From Verrucomicrobiota bacterium (lineage in GTDB: Bacteria; Verrucomicrobiota; Verrucomicrobiia; Limisphaerales; Fontisphaeraceae): a DNA stretch of 44,899 nt. The stretch's first letter is position 1. Every line of letters begins with the position of its first letter. The stretch lies in assembly GCA_037139415.1 (NCBI GenBank), contig JBAXGN010000044.1:1-44899 (forward strand), in the 5' to 3' direction. The notes under the pieces are model-generated. The model had not been told where the DNA came from, made no database searches, and saw only the letters and a list, made by a program, of their open reading frames with translations. Positions 9,148 through 16,759 of the stretch are shown piece after piece. The position numbers were made by a program, and so were the translations under genes.

Positions 9148-10119
9148 TTACATTAATTTCAGGCGCGGCAAGTCCTGGGAATCCACCAGGCCGACCGGTT
9201 CCTGCCGCGCGTTGACCACGACCAGATCGTCAATGGCGCGTTCGTTGAAAATCTTGAGCGCCTCGGCGGCCAGCGCGTTTTCCGTGATATGAATCGGGTT
9301 GCGAGTCATCACCGAACTCAACGGCTGGTTGAGCAATTGATCATCCGTAGCCATGCGCCGACGAAAATCGCCATCCGTAAAGATGCCCGCGAGTTTGCCC
9401 TTGGCATTGACGACGCTCAGGCTGCCGGATTTGGCGCGCGTCATGATCAGCAGCGCCTCTTTCACGGTCAGATGCTCGGCGGCCACGGGGTTCCGGTCGC
9501 CCGTGCGCATGATATCCTTGACGCGCACCAGCAGCGCCCGGCCAATCGCGCCGGAAGGATGGTAGCGGGCGAAATCACTCTGCTTGAACCCGCGCGCATG
9601 CAGGACCGCCATGGCCAGCGCGTCGCCCATCACGAGCATCGCGGTGGTGCTGGAGGTGGGCGCCAGATTGAACGGACAGGCTTCCTTGGGCACGCGCACA
9701 TTCAGGACCACGTCGCTGTGGCCCGCCAGCGAAGATTTGAGATTACCCGTGAAGGCGATCAGCTTCACCGCAAAGCGTTTGATGGCTGGCAGCAAACTTA
9801 ACATTTCCTCGGTCTCACCCGAATAGCTGAGCGCCAGGATCACATCGCCATCGGCAATGATACCCAGGTCGCCGTGCAGCGCATCCACACTGTTCAAAAC
9901 CACGGTGGGAGTGCCGGTGCTGGTGAGCGTGGCGGCGATTTTTCGCCCGATGTTGCCGGACTTGCCAATACCCACCACGACAAGTTTGCCACGATTGCGC
10001 ACGGTGGCGACAAGCAACTCCACGGCTGCATCAAAGGAGGCGTCCAAATGCTGGTTCACCGCCTTGAGGGCAGCGATTTCCACTTCAAAAACCTTGCGAG
10101 CCTGGGTCAGGTGTGACAT
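9148..10119 (-). CDS. kdsD: Arabinose-5-phosphate isomerase (SIS + two CBS domains)
   Basis: Interconverts ribulose 5-phosphate and arabinose 5-phosphate, the first step to Kdo for lipopolysaccharide; cytoplasmic. The protein has 323 aa, normal for KdsD/KpsF/GutQ. The SIS domain is at about 35-180 (VVVGIGKSGNIGRKIA, SYSGETEEML), and the active-site histidine is in HPSGAIGRALL. Two CBS domains fill the C-terminus (about 200-323). The ATG at 10119 is chosen because it begins 2 bases after the pheA stop and matches family starts; the frame is open further upstream but overlaps pheA. The presence of this gene implies an outer membrane with Kdo. Confidence 0.93.
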   Translation of the reverse strand: MSHLTQARKVFEVEIAALKAVNQHLDASFDAAVELLVATVRNRGKLVVVGIGKSGNIGRKIAATLTSTGTPTVVLNSVDALHGDLGIIADGDVILALSYSGETEEMLSLLPAIKRFAVKLIAFTGNLKSSLAGHSDVVLNVRVPKEACPFNLAPTSSTTAMLVMGDALAMAVLHARGFKQSDFARYHPSGAIGRALLVRVKDIMRTGDRNPVAAEHLTVKEALLIMTRAKSGSLSVVNAKGKLAGIFTDGDFRRRMATDDQLLNQPLSSVMTRNPIHITENALAAEALKIFNERAIDDLVVVNARQEPVGLVDSQDLPRLKLM

Positions 10120-10121
10120 GG

Positions 10122-11189
10122 CTATTGTCCTTCGGTGATGGGGTACGATCCCAGGACTTTGACAAAGGAGCAGTGCAGGTTCAGTTGCTCGATGGCGCGT
10201 GCCACCTTGCGATCGGTCATGTGCCCATCGCAATCCACGAAGAAGAAATACTCCCAGGCTTTGCGTTTGCTGGGGCGCGACTCGATTTTCGTCATGTTCA
10301 ACTTGTACTGGCGGAAGGGGGTCAGCGCGCGGTGCAGCGCGCCCACCTCATCCCGGATGCTGAACATGATGCTCGTTCGGTCCTTGCCGGTAGCCGGACT
10401 GCATTTGCGTCCCAGCACAATGAAGCGGGTCATGTTGACGACGTTATCCTGAATGTCCCGAGCCAGAATTTTCAAATGATATATATCCGCCGCCAGCACG
10501 CCCGCGACGGCAGCGGCGTGTTTTTCCTTGGCGGCCAACTCGGCGGAACGTGCGTTGGAGGACGTCTCAATGATTTCCACCCGGGGCAGTTCCCGCTGAA
10601 TCCATTCGCGGCATTGCGCCAGCGATTGCGGATGCACGTACAGACGCTTGATCTGGTCTTGTTCCACGTTGCTCGCCAGGCACTGCTGGATGGGCATGAC
10701 AATCTGCGCGACGATCTTGAGATCGCTTTCCACAAACATGTCCAGTGTGTGGGTTACCACTCCTTCCGTGGAATTCTCCACCGGCGCCACTCCATAATCC
10801 GCGCGGCCTTTGCTGACCACATTGAACACATCGGAAATGGTTTTGTGCGGCACATAGGTAAGGCTGGCGCCAAAGCGGGCAATGGCGGCCTGGTGCGTAA
10901 ACGTCCCTTCCGGGCCAAGGTAGGCTACTTCCATCGTCTTTTCCAGCGACAGGGCGCTGGACATGATTTCGCGATAGATGGATTGCAGCGATTCATTGGT
11001 GAGCGGCCCATCGTTTTGTTTGCAGACCCGCTGCAGCACGGCGAGTTCACGGTGGGGCGCGTAGATTTCCTCACCGGTTTTATTCTTCACCTCGCCGATG
11101 GACAACACATGCCGGGTACGCTCATTCAGCAGTTTGACGAGTTGTGCGTCGAGTTGGTCTATGGCTTTACGGTGTTCCTGGATGCTCAT
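10122..11189 (-). CDS. pheA: Bifunctional chorismate mutase / prephenate dehydratase
   Basis: P-protein of phenylalanine synthesis, 355 aa. The AroQ-type chorismate mutase helices cover residues 1-85 (QLDAQLVKLLNERTRHV). The prephenate dehydratase domain spans 86-270, beginning YLGPEGTFTHQAA, with the catalytic TRFIVLG at 254-260. The ACT regulatory domain is 272-355 with ESRPSK (303-308), the phenylalanine-binding motif, so feedback inhibition by phenylalanine is expected. It starts 11 bases after the scpB stop and ends 2 bases before kdsD, within the same operon. The partner tyrosine gene tyrA is in this window at 38710. Confidence 0.96.
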   Translation of the reverse strand: MSIQEHRKAIDQLDAQLVKLLNERTRHVLSIGEVKNKTGEEIYAPHRELAVLQRVCKQNDGPLTNESLQSIYREIMSSALSLEKTMEVAYLGPEGTFTHQAAIARFGASLTYVPHKTISDVFNVVSKGRADYGVAPVENSTEGVVTHTLDMFVESDLKIVAQIVMPIQQCLASNVEQDQIKRLYVHPQSLAQCREWIQRELPRVEIIETSSNARSAELAAKEKHAAAVAGVLAADIYHLKILARDIQDNVVNMTRFIVLGRKCSPATGKDRTSIMFSIRDEVGALHRALTPFRQYKLNMTKIESRPSKRKAWEYFFFVDCDGHMTDRKVARAIEQLNLHCSFVKVLGSYPITEGQ

Positions 11190-11200
11190 GATACTTCAAA

Positions 11201-11938
11201 CTAAGTTTGTTGGGGTTCTGCCGGAGGCGCGGCAGGGATAGCCTCGTTGGTGGCGGACGGTGCCGCTTCCTGGTGGGGGGATTGGCTGGCTTCCGTCGTT
11301 TCGGCGGCCGGTTGGGATGCTGGTGCGGTGGCCAGGTTGAGGTCCGCCGTCAATAACGATTCCGGTTTTTGCACCGGGATGCGCCGCAGTTCATCTGCCG
11401 CCGGCAGTTCGGTTAATCCGCGCAGACCAAAATATTCAAGAAATGCCGGGGTGGTGCCGTATAGGGATGGTCGTCCCACTACCTCTGCCCGACCGGTCTG
11501 TTCAACCAGCCCGCGTTCCAGCAACGTTTGCATCACCCCATCCACCGCGACACCGCGCACCTGTTCAATTTCCGCGCGGGTTACCGGTTGGCGGTAGGCG
11601 ATGATTGCCAGCGTCTCCAATCCGGGCTGGGAGAGCCGTGGGGGACGCGTCTTCTGTCCCAGCAAGGTACGCAGCCAGGGAGCGAACTCCGGCAGGCTGA
11701 CGAATTGCCAAGCCCCAGCCACACAAGCCAGGCGGAAGGTTCGCTTGGCATCCTCATGTTCACGCTGCAATTGTTCCAAAGCGGCTTGGATGTTATCCAG
11801 CGGGGTACGCTTGAAGGCGGCGGGGGCGGGTTCTTCAGCCTGCTCGGCAGTGGTCCGCAAGAGATCTCGCAATTCCTGCGGGGTCAGGGGTTTCTGCGAT
11901 GTAAACAGGATCGCCTCCAGAATGTCTTTAAGTTCCAT
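11201..11938 (-). CDS. scpB: Segregation and condensation protein B
   Basis: Partner of ScpA in the SMC-ScpAB condensin complex that compacts and separates replicated chromosomes. 245 aa. Two winged-helix domains lie in residues 1-180 (LKDILEAILFTSQKPLT; ETLAIIAYRQPVTRAEIEQVRG), the latter segment being diagnostic. The last 60 residues are a low-complexity Ala/Pro/Glu tail. It begins 3 bases after the scpA stop, as is common for this pair. No smc gene is in the window. Confidence 0.95.
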   Translation of the reverse strand: MELKDILEAILFTSQKPLTPQELRDLLRTTAEQAEEPAPAAFKRTPLDNIQAALEQLQREHEDAKRTFRLACVAGAWQFVSLPEFAPWLRTLLGQKTRPPRLSQPGLETLAIIAYRQPVTRAEIEQVRGVAVDGVMQTLLERGLVEQTGRAEVVGRPSLYGTTPAFLEYFGLRGLTELPAADELRRIPVQKPESLLTADLNLATAPASQPAAETTEASQSPHQEAAPSATNEAIPAAPPAEPQQT

Positions 11939-11941
11939 GGC

Positions 11942-12889
11942 TTAGTTGAATTGCGGATTCGTCGGCGATACGCTGGCAGTCGGGAGAGCCGGGAGATCAA
12001 GAGGCGGTTGTTCCGAGTGCGCGGGAGGCTGCACCTCCACGACCATGGTGGGCGCATGGGCGGTCGCGGGCAGCGTTTCCGTAAGTGGCTTGGGCTTTTC
12101 AACGCGCTCCGGCTGGTTGACCGGAATGGACACGGGTTTCGGTGAGGTTTCCGGCCCGGGTTGCTGCGGCGCTTGCGCCAGCTCAATTTCGCCAAATTCC
12201 TCCGATTGCACGATCACCACCTGCCGCAACCGCGTCAATTCCAGCACGGCCAAAAACGTGACCACCACCTCGATGCGGCTGGTGGCATTGGCAAATAATT
12301 CAGAAAACCTGACGGACGGACGCTCCAGAAGCAGGTTCCGGACGTACTGGATCTTCTCGCTGACCGACCATTTGTCCTCAAAAATTTCGCGCGTATTTTC
12401 CCGTTCGCCAAAGCGTTTCAGGATGGTGTTGACCGCGTTTAGTAGGTCAAAAATGGATAATTCACTGCGGGCGGGACCTTTGGGCGTCTCGAACTCTGGC
12501 TTGGCCGGCACACGCGCATAGGTATTCTCCTGCGTGAATTCCATGTTCTGCAACTGGGCGGCAGCATCCTTGAACTTCTTATACTCGACTAATTGGCGGA
12601 TCAATTCCCAACGCGGATCCTCTCCATCCTCCTCAACTTCGGTGGAAACCCGTTGCTCCTTGGGCAGCAACTCCCGGCTTTTGATGTACATCAGAGTGGA
12701 GGTCATGACCAGGAATTCGCCCGCGATTTCCAAGTCGAGCATCCGCATTACTTCAATGTATTCGATGAACTGCGTCGCCAGCTTGGTCAGGTTGACCTCA
12801 TAAATGTCCACCTCCTCCTTCTTGATTAGATACAAGAGGAGGTCCAGCGGCCCTTCAAACACCTCAAATTTTACTTTGTATTCGGACAT
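11942..12889 (-). CDS. scpA: Segregation and condensation protein A
   Basis: Kleisin subunit bridging the SMC heads. 315 aa; the N-terminal signature FEGPLDLLLYLIKKEEVDIYEV is plain at residues 10-31, and the C-terminal winged helix is at about 190-240. The remaining C-terminal 80 residues are Pro-rich and variable, longer than in Bacillus. First gene of scpA-scpB-pheA-kdsD-esterase. Upstream (12900-12909) is the perfect 10-bp palindrome CCACTAGTGG, a possible but unproven operator. Confidence 0.95.
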   Translation of the reverse strand: MSEYKVKFEVFEGPLDLLLYLIKKEEVDIYEVNLTKLATQFIEYIEVMRMLDLEIAGEFLVMTSTLMYIKSRELLPKEQRVSTEVEEDGEDPRWELIRQLVEYKKFKDAAAQLQNMEFTQENTYARVPAKPEFETPKGPARSELSIFDLLNAVNTILKRFGERENTREIFEDKWSVSEKIQYVRNLLLERPSVRFSELFANATSRIEVVVTFLAVLELTRLRQVVIVQSEEFGEIELAQAPQQPGPETSPKPVSIPVNQPERVEKPKPLTETLPATAHAPTMVVEVQPPAHSEQPPLDLPALPTASVSPTNPQFN

Positions 12890-13015
12890 CCGGCTTTCAC
12901 CACTAGTGGTTTAACCAGTGGGGTGACAAATCTAGCCGATTTCCAGCCCCTTTGGCAACGTGTAAAAACCTGTCCCAAAAAGCGGTGGTGGGTTCGCGTT
13001 TTCTACCGATTAAGC

Positions 13016-13044
13016 TTGTCTTTTGTGTGAACCTCGGCTAAAAT
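13016..13044 (+). promoter_or_regulatory. Candidate sigma-70-type promoter
   Basis: TTGTCT (13016-13021) and TAAAAT (13039-13044) are spaced by 17 bases, a good -35/-10 match. It precedes the monooxygenase-like gene, leaving a leader of about 120 bases before the chosen ATG at 13171. Confidence 0.45.
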
Positions 13045-13170
13045 TAAGTTACGCGTCGGTTTCTGAAGGGCTTTGCGCCGGTGTTTGCCATGGAGGGGCT
13101 CCAGTGCAGCCGCACCCGACTATCCTGCCGCGTCTTTTTCTTAGTCCAAGAAATCGAACCCAGGCAGTTT

Positions 13171-14784
13171 ATGATATATCCTCAAATCATTCAGGGCGGA
13201 ATGGGTGTCGCGGTGTCCGGGTGGACGCTGGCGCGTGCCGTTTCGCGAGCAGGTCAACTCGGTGTCGTTTCCGGCACTGCGCTGGCCTTGGTGTTGGCGC
13301 GCCGTCTTCAACTGGGTGATCCCGGTGGACCGCTGCGTCGTGCCCTGTCACATTTTCCTTTTCCGCCGATGGCTGATCGCGTTCTTGCGGAGTACTTTAT
13401 CGAAGGTGGCAAGCTGCCCAAGACGCCGTTTAAAACGGTCGCCATGCCAAACCTGCAACCGCGCGCCACTTTGGTGGAGTTGATCGTGGTGGCCAATTTC
13501 GTGGAGGTATTTCTGGCCAGGGAGGGCCATTCCGGCAAGGTTGGCATCAACTTCCTTGAGAAGATTCAACTCCCCACGCTTCCGTCCTTGTTCGGTGCGA
13601 TGCTGGCTGGCGTGGACTTTATCTTGATGGGTGCCGGCATTCCCCGGGCAATACCCGCCGTGTTGGACTGTTTTGCCAGTGGGGCTCAGGCCCAACTGCG
13701 CATGGATGTTTCCGGGGCTGCTGCCGAGGAGTCGTTTTGTTCTACGTTTGTGCCGCGGGACTTTTGTGGCGGCACCGCCCCCGCGCTCAAGCGTCCCTTG
13801 TTTCTCGGGATCATCGCTTCGGCGACCTTGGCGTTGACGCTGGCGCGTAAATCCAGCGGGCATGTGGATGGGTTTGTGGTGGAAGGTCCCACGGCGGGTG
13901 GGCATAACGCCCCGCCACGTGGTCCGCTCACGCTCAATGCCGGGGGGGAACCGGTCTATGGCGTGCGTGATGTGCCTGATCTGGAGAAAATCCGTGCGTT
14001 AGAATTGCCGTTTTGGCTGGCTGGCTCGTATGGCCGGCCTGGCAAACTTGCCGAGGCGCTGGCACAAGGTGCCGCTGGCATACAGGTGGGTACGGCGTTT
14101 GCCTTCTGCGAAGAGTCAGACATGGCGCCGGAACTAAAATATCGCACCATTCAGTTGAGCCGCGCCGGACAGATACGCGTGGTTACTGATCCGCGCGCCT
14201 CTCCCACCGGGTTTCCCTTCAAAGTGGCGCAGTTGGAAGGAACCCTTTCGGAGGCGTCTGGTTTTGCAGTCCGTGCGCGCGTCTGCGACGTGGGGTACTT
14301 GCGGAATCCCTACCGGCGGGCGGATGGGACGGTGGGCTACCGATGCCCGGCGGAACCGGTGGACGCATTTTTACGCAAAGGCGGTAGCTTGGAAGAGACG
14401 CAGGGCCGCAAGTGCGTCTGCAACGGATTGTTTGCCACGATCGGGCTTGGCCAGAGTCGCGCGGAAGGCGTGGAGGAGTTGGCATTCGTCACGGCGGGCG
14501 ACGACCTGACCGGTATCACCAGTTTTCTGCCGCCAGGCTGCAACACCTATACGGCGGGCGACGCAATCAAGTGCTTGTTGGCGCATGGCGAGGAAGTGCC
14601 TTTGTCCGAGAAGTCCAGTTGGGACGCCAGTTCAGGGCCTGATCACGCCGCAAACCTTGCGGAAATGGTGACCGTAAATCGAGAGGGTCACGGCCAGCGA
14701 CAAGAGGGAAGGGCGATGAGTGAACGTCCAGAGGATCAAAGCCCAGTAATGGAAACGTTCGCGGCCCAGGATGCCAAGGCGTAA
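13171..14784 (+). CDS. Nitronate monooxygenase-like (2-nitropropane dioxygenase family) flavoprotein
   Basis: TIM-barrel FMN enzyme, 537 aa from the ATG at 13171 (MIYPQIIQGGMGVAVSG). The IQGGMG start, the FVVEGPTAGGHNAP segment and GIQVGTAFAFCEES, which would bind the FMN phosphate, mark the family. The protein is longer than typical nitronate monooxygenases (about 320-370 aa), with an extra middle section and a Cys-containing C-terminal section (CDVGYLRNPYRR, GRKCVCNGL). The exact substrate is unknown. The last 50 codons overlap the end of the opposite-strand radical SAM gene and read as an unlikely tail. The frame is open upstream to 13081, but IQGGMG near the start fits family N-termini. 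Confidence 0.82.
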   Translation: MIYPQIIQGGMGVAVSGWTLARAVSRAGQLGVVSGTALALVLARRLQLGDPGGPLRRALSHFPFPPMADRVLAEYFIEGGKLPKTPFKTVAMPNLQPRATLVELIVVANFVEVFLAREGHSGKVGINFLEKIQLPTLPSLFGAMLAGVDFILMGAGIPRAIPAVLDCFASGAQAQLRMDVSGAAAEESFCSTFVPRDFCGGTAPALKRPLFLGIIASATLALTLARKSSGHVDGFVVEGPTAGGHNAPPRGPLTLNAGGEPVYGVRDVPDLEKIRALELPFWLAGSYGRPGKLAEALAQGAAGIQVGTAFAFCEESDMAPELKYRTIQLSRAGQIRVVTDPRASPTGFPFKVAQLEGTLSEASGFAVRARVCDVGYLRNPYRRADGTVGYRCPAEPVDAFLRKGGSLEETQGRKCVCNGLFATIGLGQSRAEGVEELAFVTAGDDLTGITSFLPPGCNTYTAGDAIKCLLAHGEEVPLSEKSSWDASSGPDHAANLAEMVTVNREGHGQRQEGRAMSERPEDQSPVMETFAAQDAKA

Positions 14785-16110
14785 GTTGGCGTGGACAAAG
14801 GCCATGAGATAGCGCCAGTTTACCGAGACGGAGACTTTTGGGGTCCGGTACTCGCGGAGAAAAGTGCGGATGCGTTGGTAATAAGGCCCGGGGGAATAGA
14901 GGTGTTCCATGAGGCGCTGGTAGCCCAGACGTAAGGTCTCCGGGTTCATCCGCGAAACAAAGTTGGTCGTTCCATCCCCATTATCGCCGGAGGTGTGGCT
15001 GCGCAGGCGTCCTTCGCTATTTAGCCGTTGGTACAGCTTCGTGCCCGGCATGGCTTGCAACATGCCGACCATGGCTGTGACGATTCCGCTTTTTTGAATG
15101 AACTCAATCTGCCGTTGAAAAACTGTGGGCGTGTCACTGTCGAATCCGACGATGAACCCGCCCTGCACCTCCAACCCGGCGCGCTGGATGCGTTTTACGT
15201 CAGCCACCAAGTCGCGCCCTTGGTTCTGGCGTTTGTTGCATTCGGCCAGACCTGCCGCTTCGGGCGTTTCGATACCGATGAAGACTTGGTTAAAGCCCGC
15301 CTCGACCATCAGCCGCATCAGTTCCTCATCGTCGGCGAGGTTGATGGACGCCTCGGTGAAAAACGGCATGCCGTGCCGGCCTTTTTGCCACTGGATCAGC
15401 GCGGGCAGCAATTCCTCGCGGAGTACCCGCTTGTTGCCAATAAAATTGTCGTCCACAAAAAAGACCGATCCGCGCCACCCCAGCCGGTAGATGGTGTCCA
15501 GCTCGGCAATGATTTGGGCGGTGGTTTTGGTGCGGGGGCGGTGTCCGAACATCGAAGTGATGTTGCAGAACTCGCAGTCGAACGGACAGCCGCGCGAGAA
15601 TTGAAGGCACATCGAGGCATACCGCTGCATTTCCGCCAGTTCCCATAGCGGCGCCGGGGTCTCATGCAGATTGGGAAACTCGGGCGAGGTGTACACCCGC
15701 CGTGCGCAACCGCGCTCGAAGTCATGCAAAAAATCGGGCAAAGTGACCTCGGCCTCGTTCAGCACAAAATGGTCCACGTCGGGGAACTGTTCATGTCCCA
15801 AGGTGAACAGCGGTCCACCCGCCACAATCGTTTTGCCTGCGGCGTGACAACGCGCGATCAGGTCCCGGGCAGAGTCTTGCTGGGCGATCATACCGCTAAT
15901 GAACACTATGTCGGCCCAGGCAATGTCCCGCTCGCGCAACGTTCGCACGTTGACATCTACCAGACGCTTGCCCCACTTGGGTGGCAGCATCGCCGCCACA
16001 GTCAGCAGGCCCAACGGCGGGAATGAGGCGCGTCGGCGGATGAATTTCAAGGCGTGTTTGAAACTCCAAAACGTGTCCGGGAACTCCGGATATAACAATA
16101 GTACGTTCAT
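14632..16110 (-). CDS. B12-binding radical SAM protein (DUF4070 type)
   Basis: Predicted cobalamin-dependent radical SAM enzyme, 492 aa. An N-terminal Rossmann-like B12-binding domain covers about residues 1-150 (FPPLGLLTVAAMLPPKWG; FISGMIAQQDSA). The radical SAM core starts with CPFDCEFC, the CxxxCxxC motif that holds the [4Fe-4S] cluster, at about residue 175. GGFIVGFDSDT lies near 320, and the DUF4070-type C-terminus ends with an aromatic-rich, possibly membrane-associated stretch. Relatives include hopanoid-modifying methylases, but the substrate here cannot be assigned. It stands alone on this strand and converges on the monooxygenase-like gene with a 153-bp overlap. Confidence 0.9.
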   Translation of the reverse strand: MNVLLLYPEFPDTFWSFKHALKFIRRRASFPPLGLLTVAAMLPPKWGKRLVDVNVRTLRERDIAWADIVFISGMIAQQDSARDLIARCHAAGKTIVAGGPLFTLGHEQFPDVDHFVLNEAEVTLPDFLHDFERGCARRVYTSPEFPNLHETPAPLWELAEMQRYASMCLQFSRGCPFDCEFCNITSMFGHRPRTKTTAQIIAELDTIYRLGWRGSVFFVDDNFIGNKRVLREELLPALIQWQKGRHGMPFFTEASINLADDEELMRLMVEAGFNQVFIGIETPEAAGLAECNKRQNQGRDLVADVKRIQRAGLEVQGGFIVGFDSDTPTVFQRQIEFIQKSGIVTAMVGMLQAMPGTKLYQRLNSEGRLRSHTSGDNGDGTTNFVSRMNPETLRLGYQRLMEHLYSPGPYYQRIRTFLREYRTPKVSVSVNWRYLMAFVHANLRLGILGRERFHYWALILWTFTHRPSLLSLAVTLSIYGHHFRKVCGVIRP

Positions 16111-16221
16111 CGTATCTTTCTAACCATAAAAATACACTGGGTATCATTATTCGTGCTATGGGGTGTTCACCCCATTGTGATTTTCATCGCTTTCGCTCGC
16201 CGTTGGGTTATTGTGACTGAT

Positions 16222-16482
16222 ATGACAGGTATTGAAGCGTTGGATGGTATTGTTGACTCACTCAAAGACCAGCATCGGCGGCAGCCCGACACCCGGCCAA
16301 CGGTTCTGCGATTGCCTTGGGGATTGGCGTATGATCTGGCTAAACTCGGGCGCGCGGAATTGGGCGATTTGGCTGATAAACTTTTGAGCGAAGGGGCCAG
16401 CATTTTGGAACGACAGGGTTTCCGGGGCTTCAAAGTGACGATTGATTGGAAAAACCAATATGGCGACGTGATGGCAACGTGA
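16222..16482 (+). CDS. Small hypothetical protein, 86 aa
   Basis: Frame starting MTGIEALDGIVDSL at 16222 encodes a small soluble protein with a basic middle (KDQHRRQPDTRPTV) and an amphipathic C-terminal half ending WKNQYGDVMAT. Family not recognised. Composition looks protein-like and better than the antisense frame. An upstream ATG at 16153 and a GTG at 16213 are also in frame; 16222 is chosen because upstream residues are a hydrophobic run unlike the rest. It lies between the radical SAM and restriction-modification genes with no close partner. Confidence 0.45.
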   Translation: MTGIEALDGIVDSLKDQHRRQPDTRPTVLRLPWGLAYDLAKLGRAELGDLADKLLSEGASILERQGFRGFKVTIDWKNQYGDVMAT

Positions 16483-16759
16483 CCGTACGGTCCGCCGGGC
16501 CAGGGTACCATGGGTGAACCACGTACGGATGCCGCTGAGGACACGGCTGGCTAAGGCTGTGGCCGTTCTTGCAGACCTTGTTGTCTCTGCTGTCTTTGTG
16601 CTCTCTATGGTTTATCAGCTTTGATTTTTCTGCAAAAATCAGCCCCCTCAGTCTCATTCTGAAATATGAAGTCTGAGAGTTACGATTCTCCCCTGATTAC
16701 TGTTTACCGATGACTGTTTTTCCTTTCCCCCAACAGTCCGTTTCCTTTACCTTCCCGCC

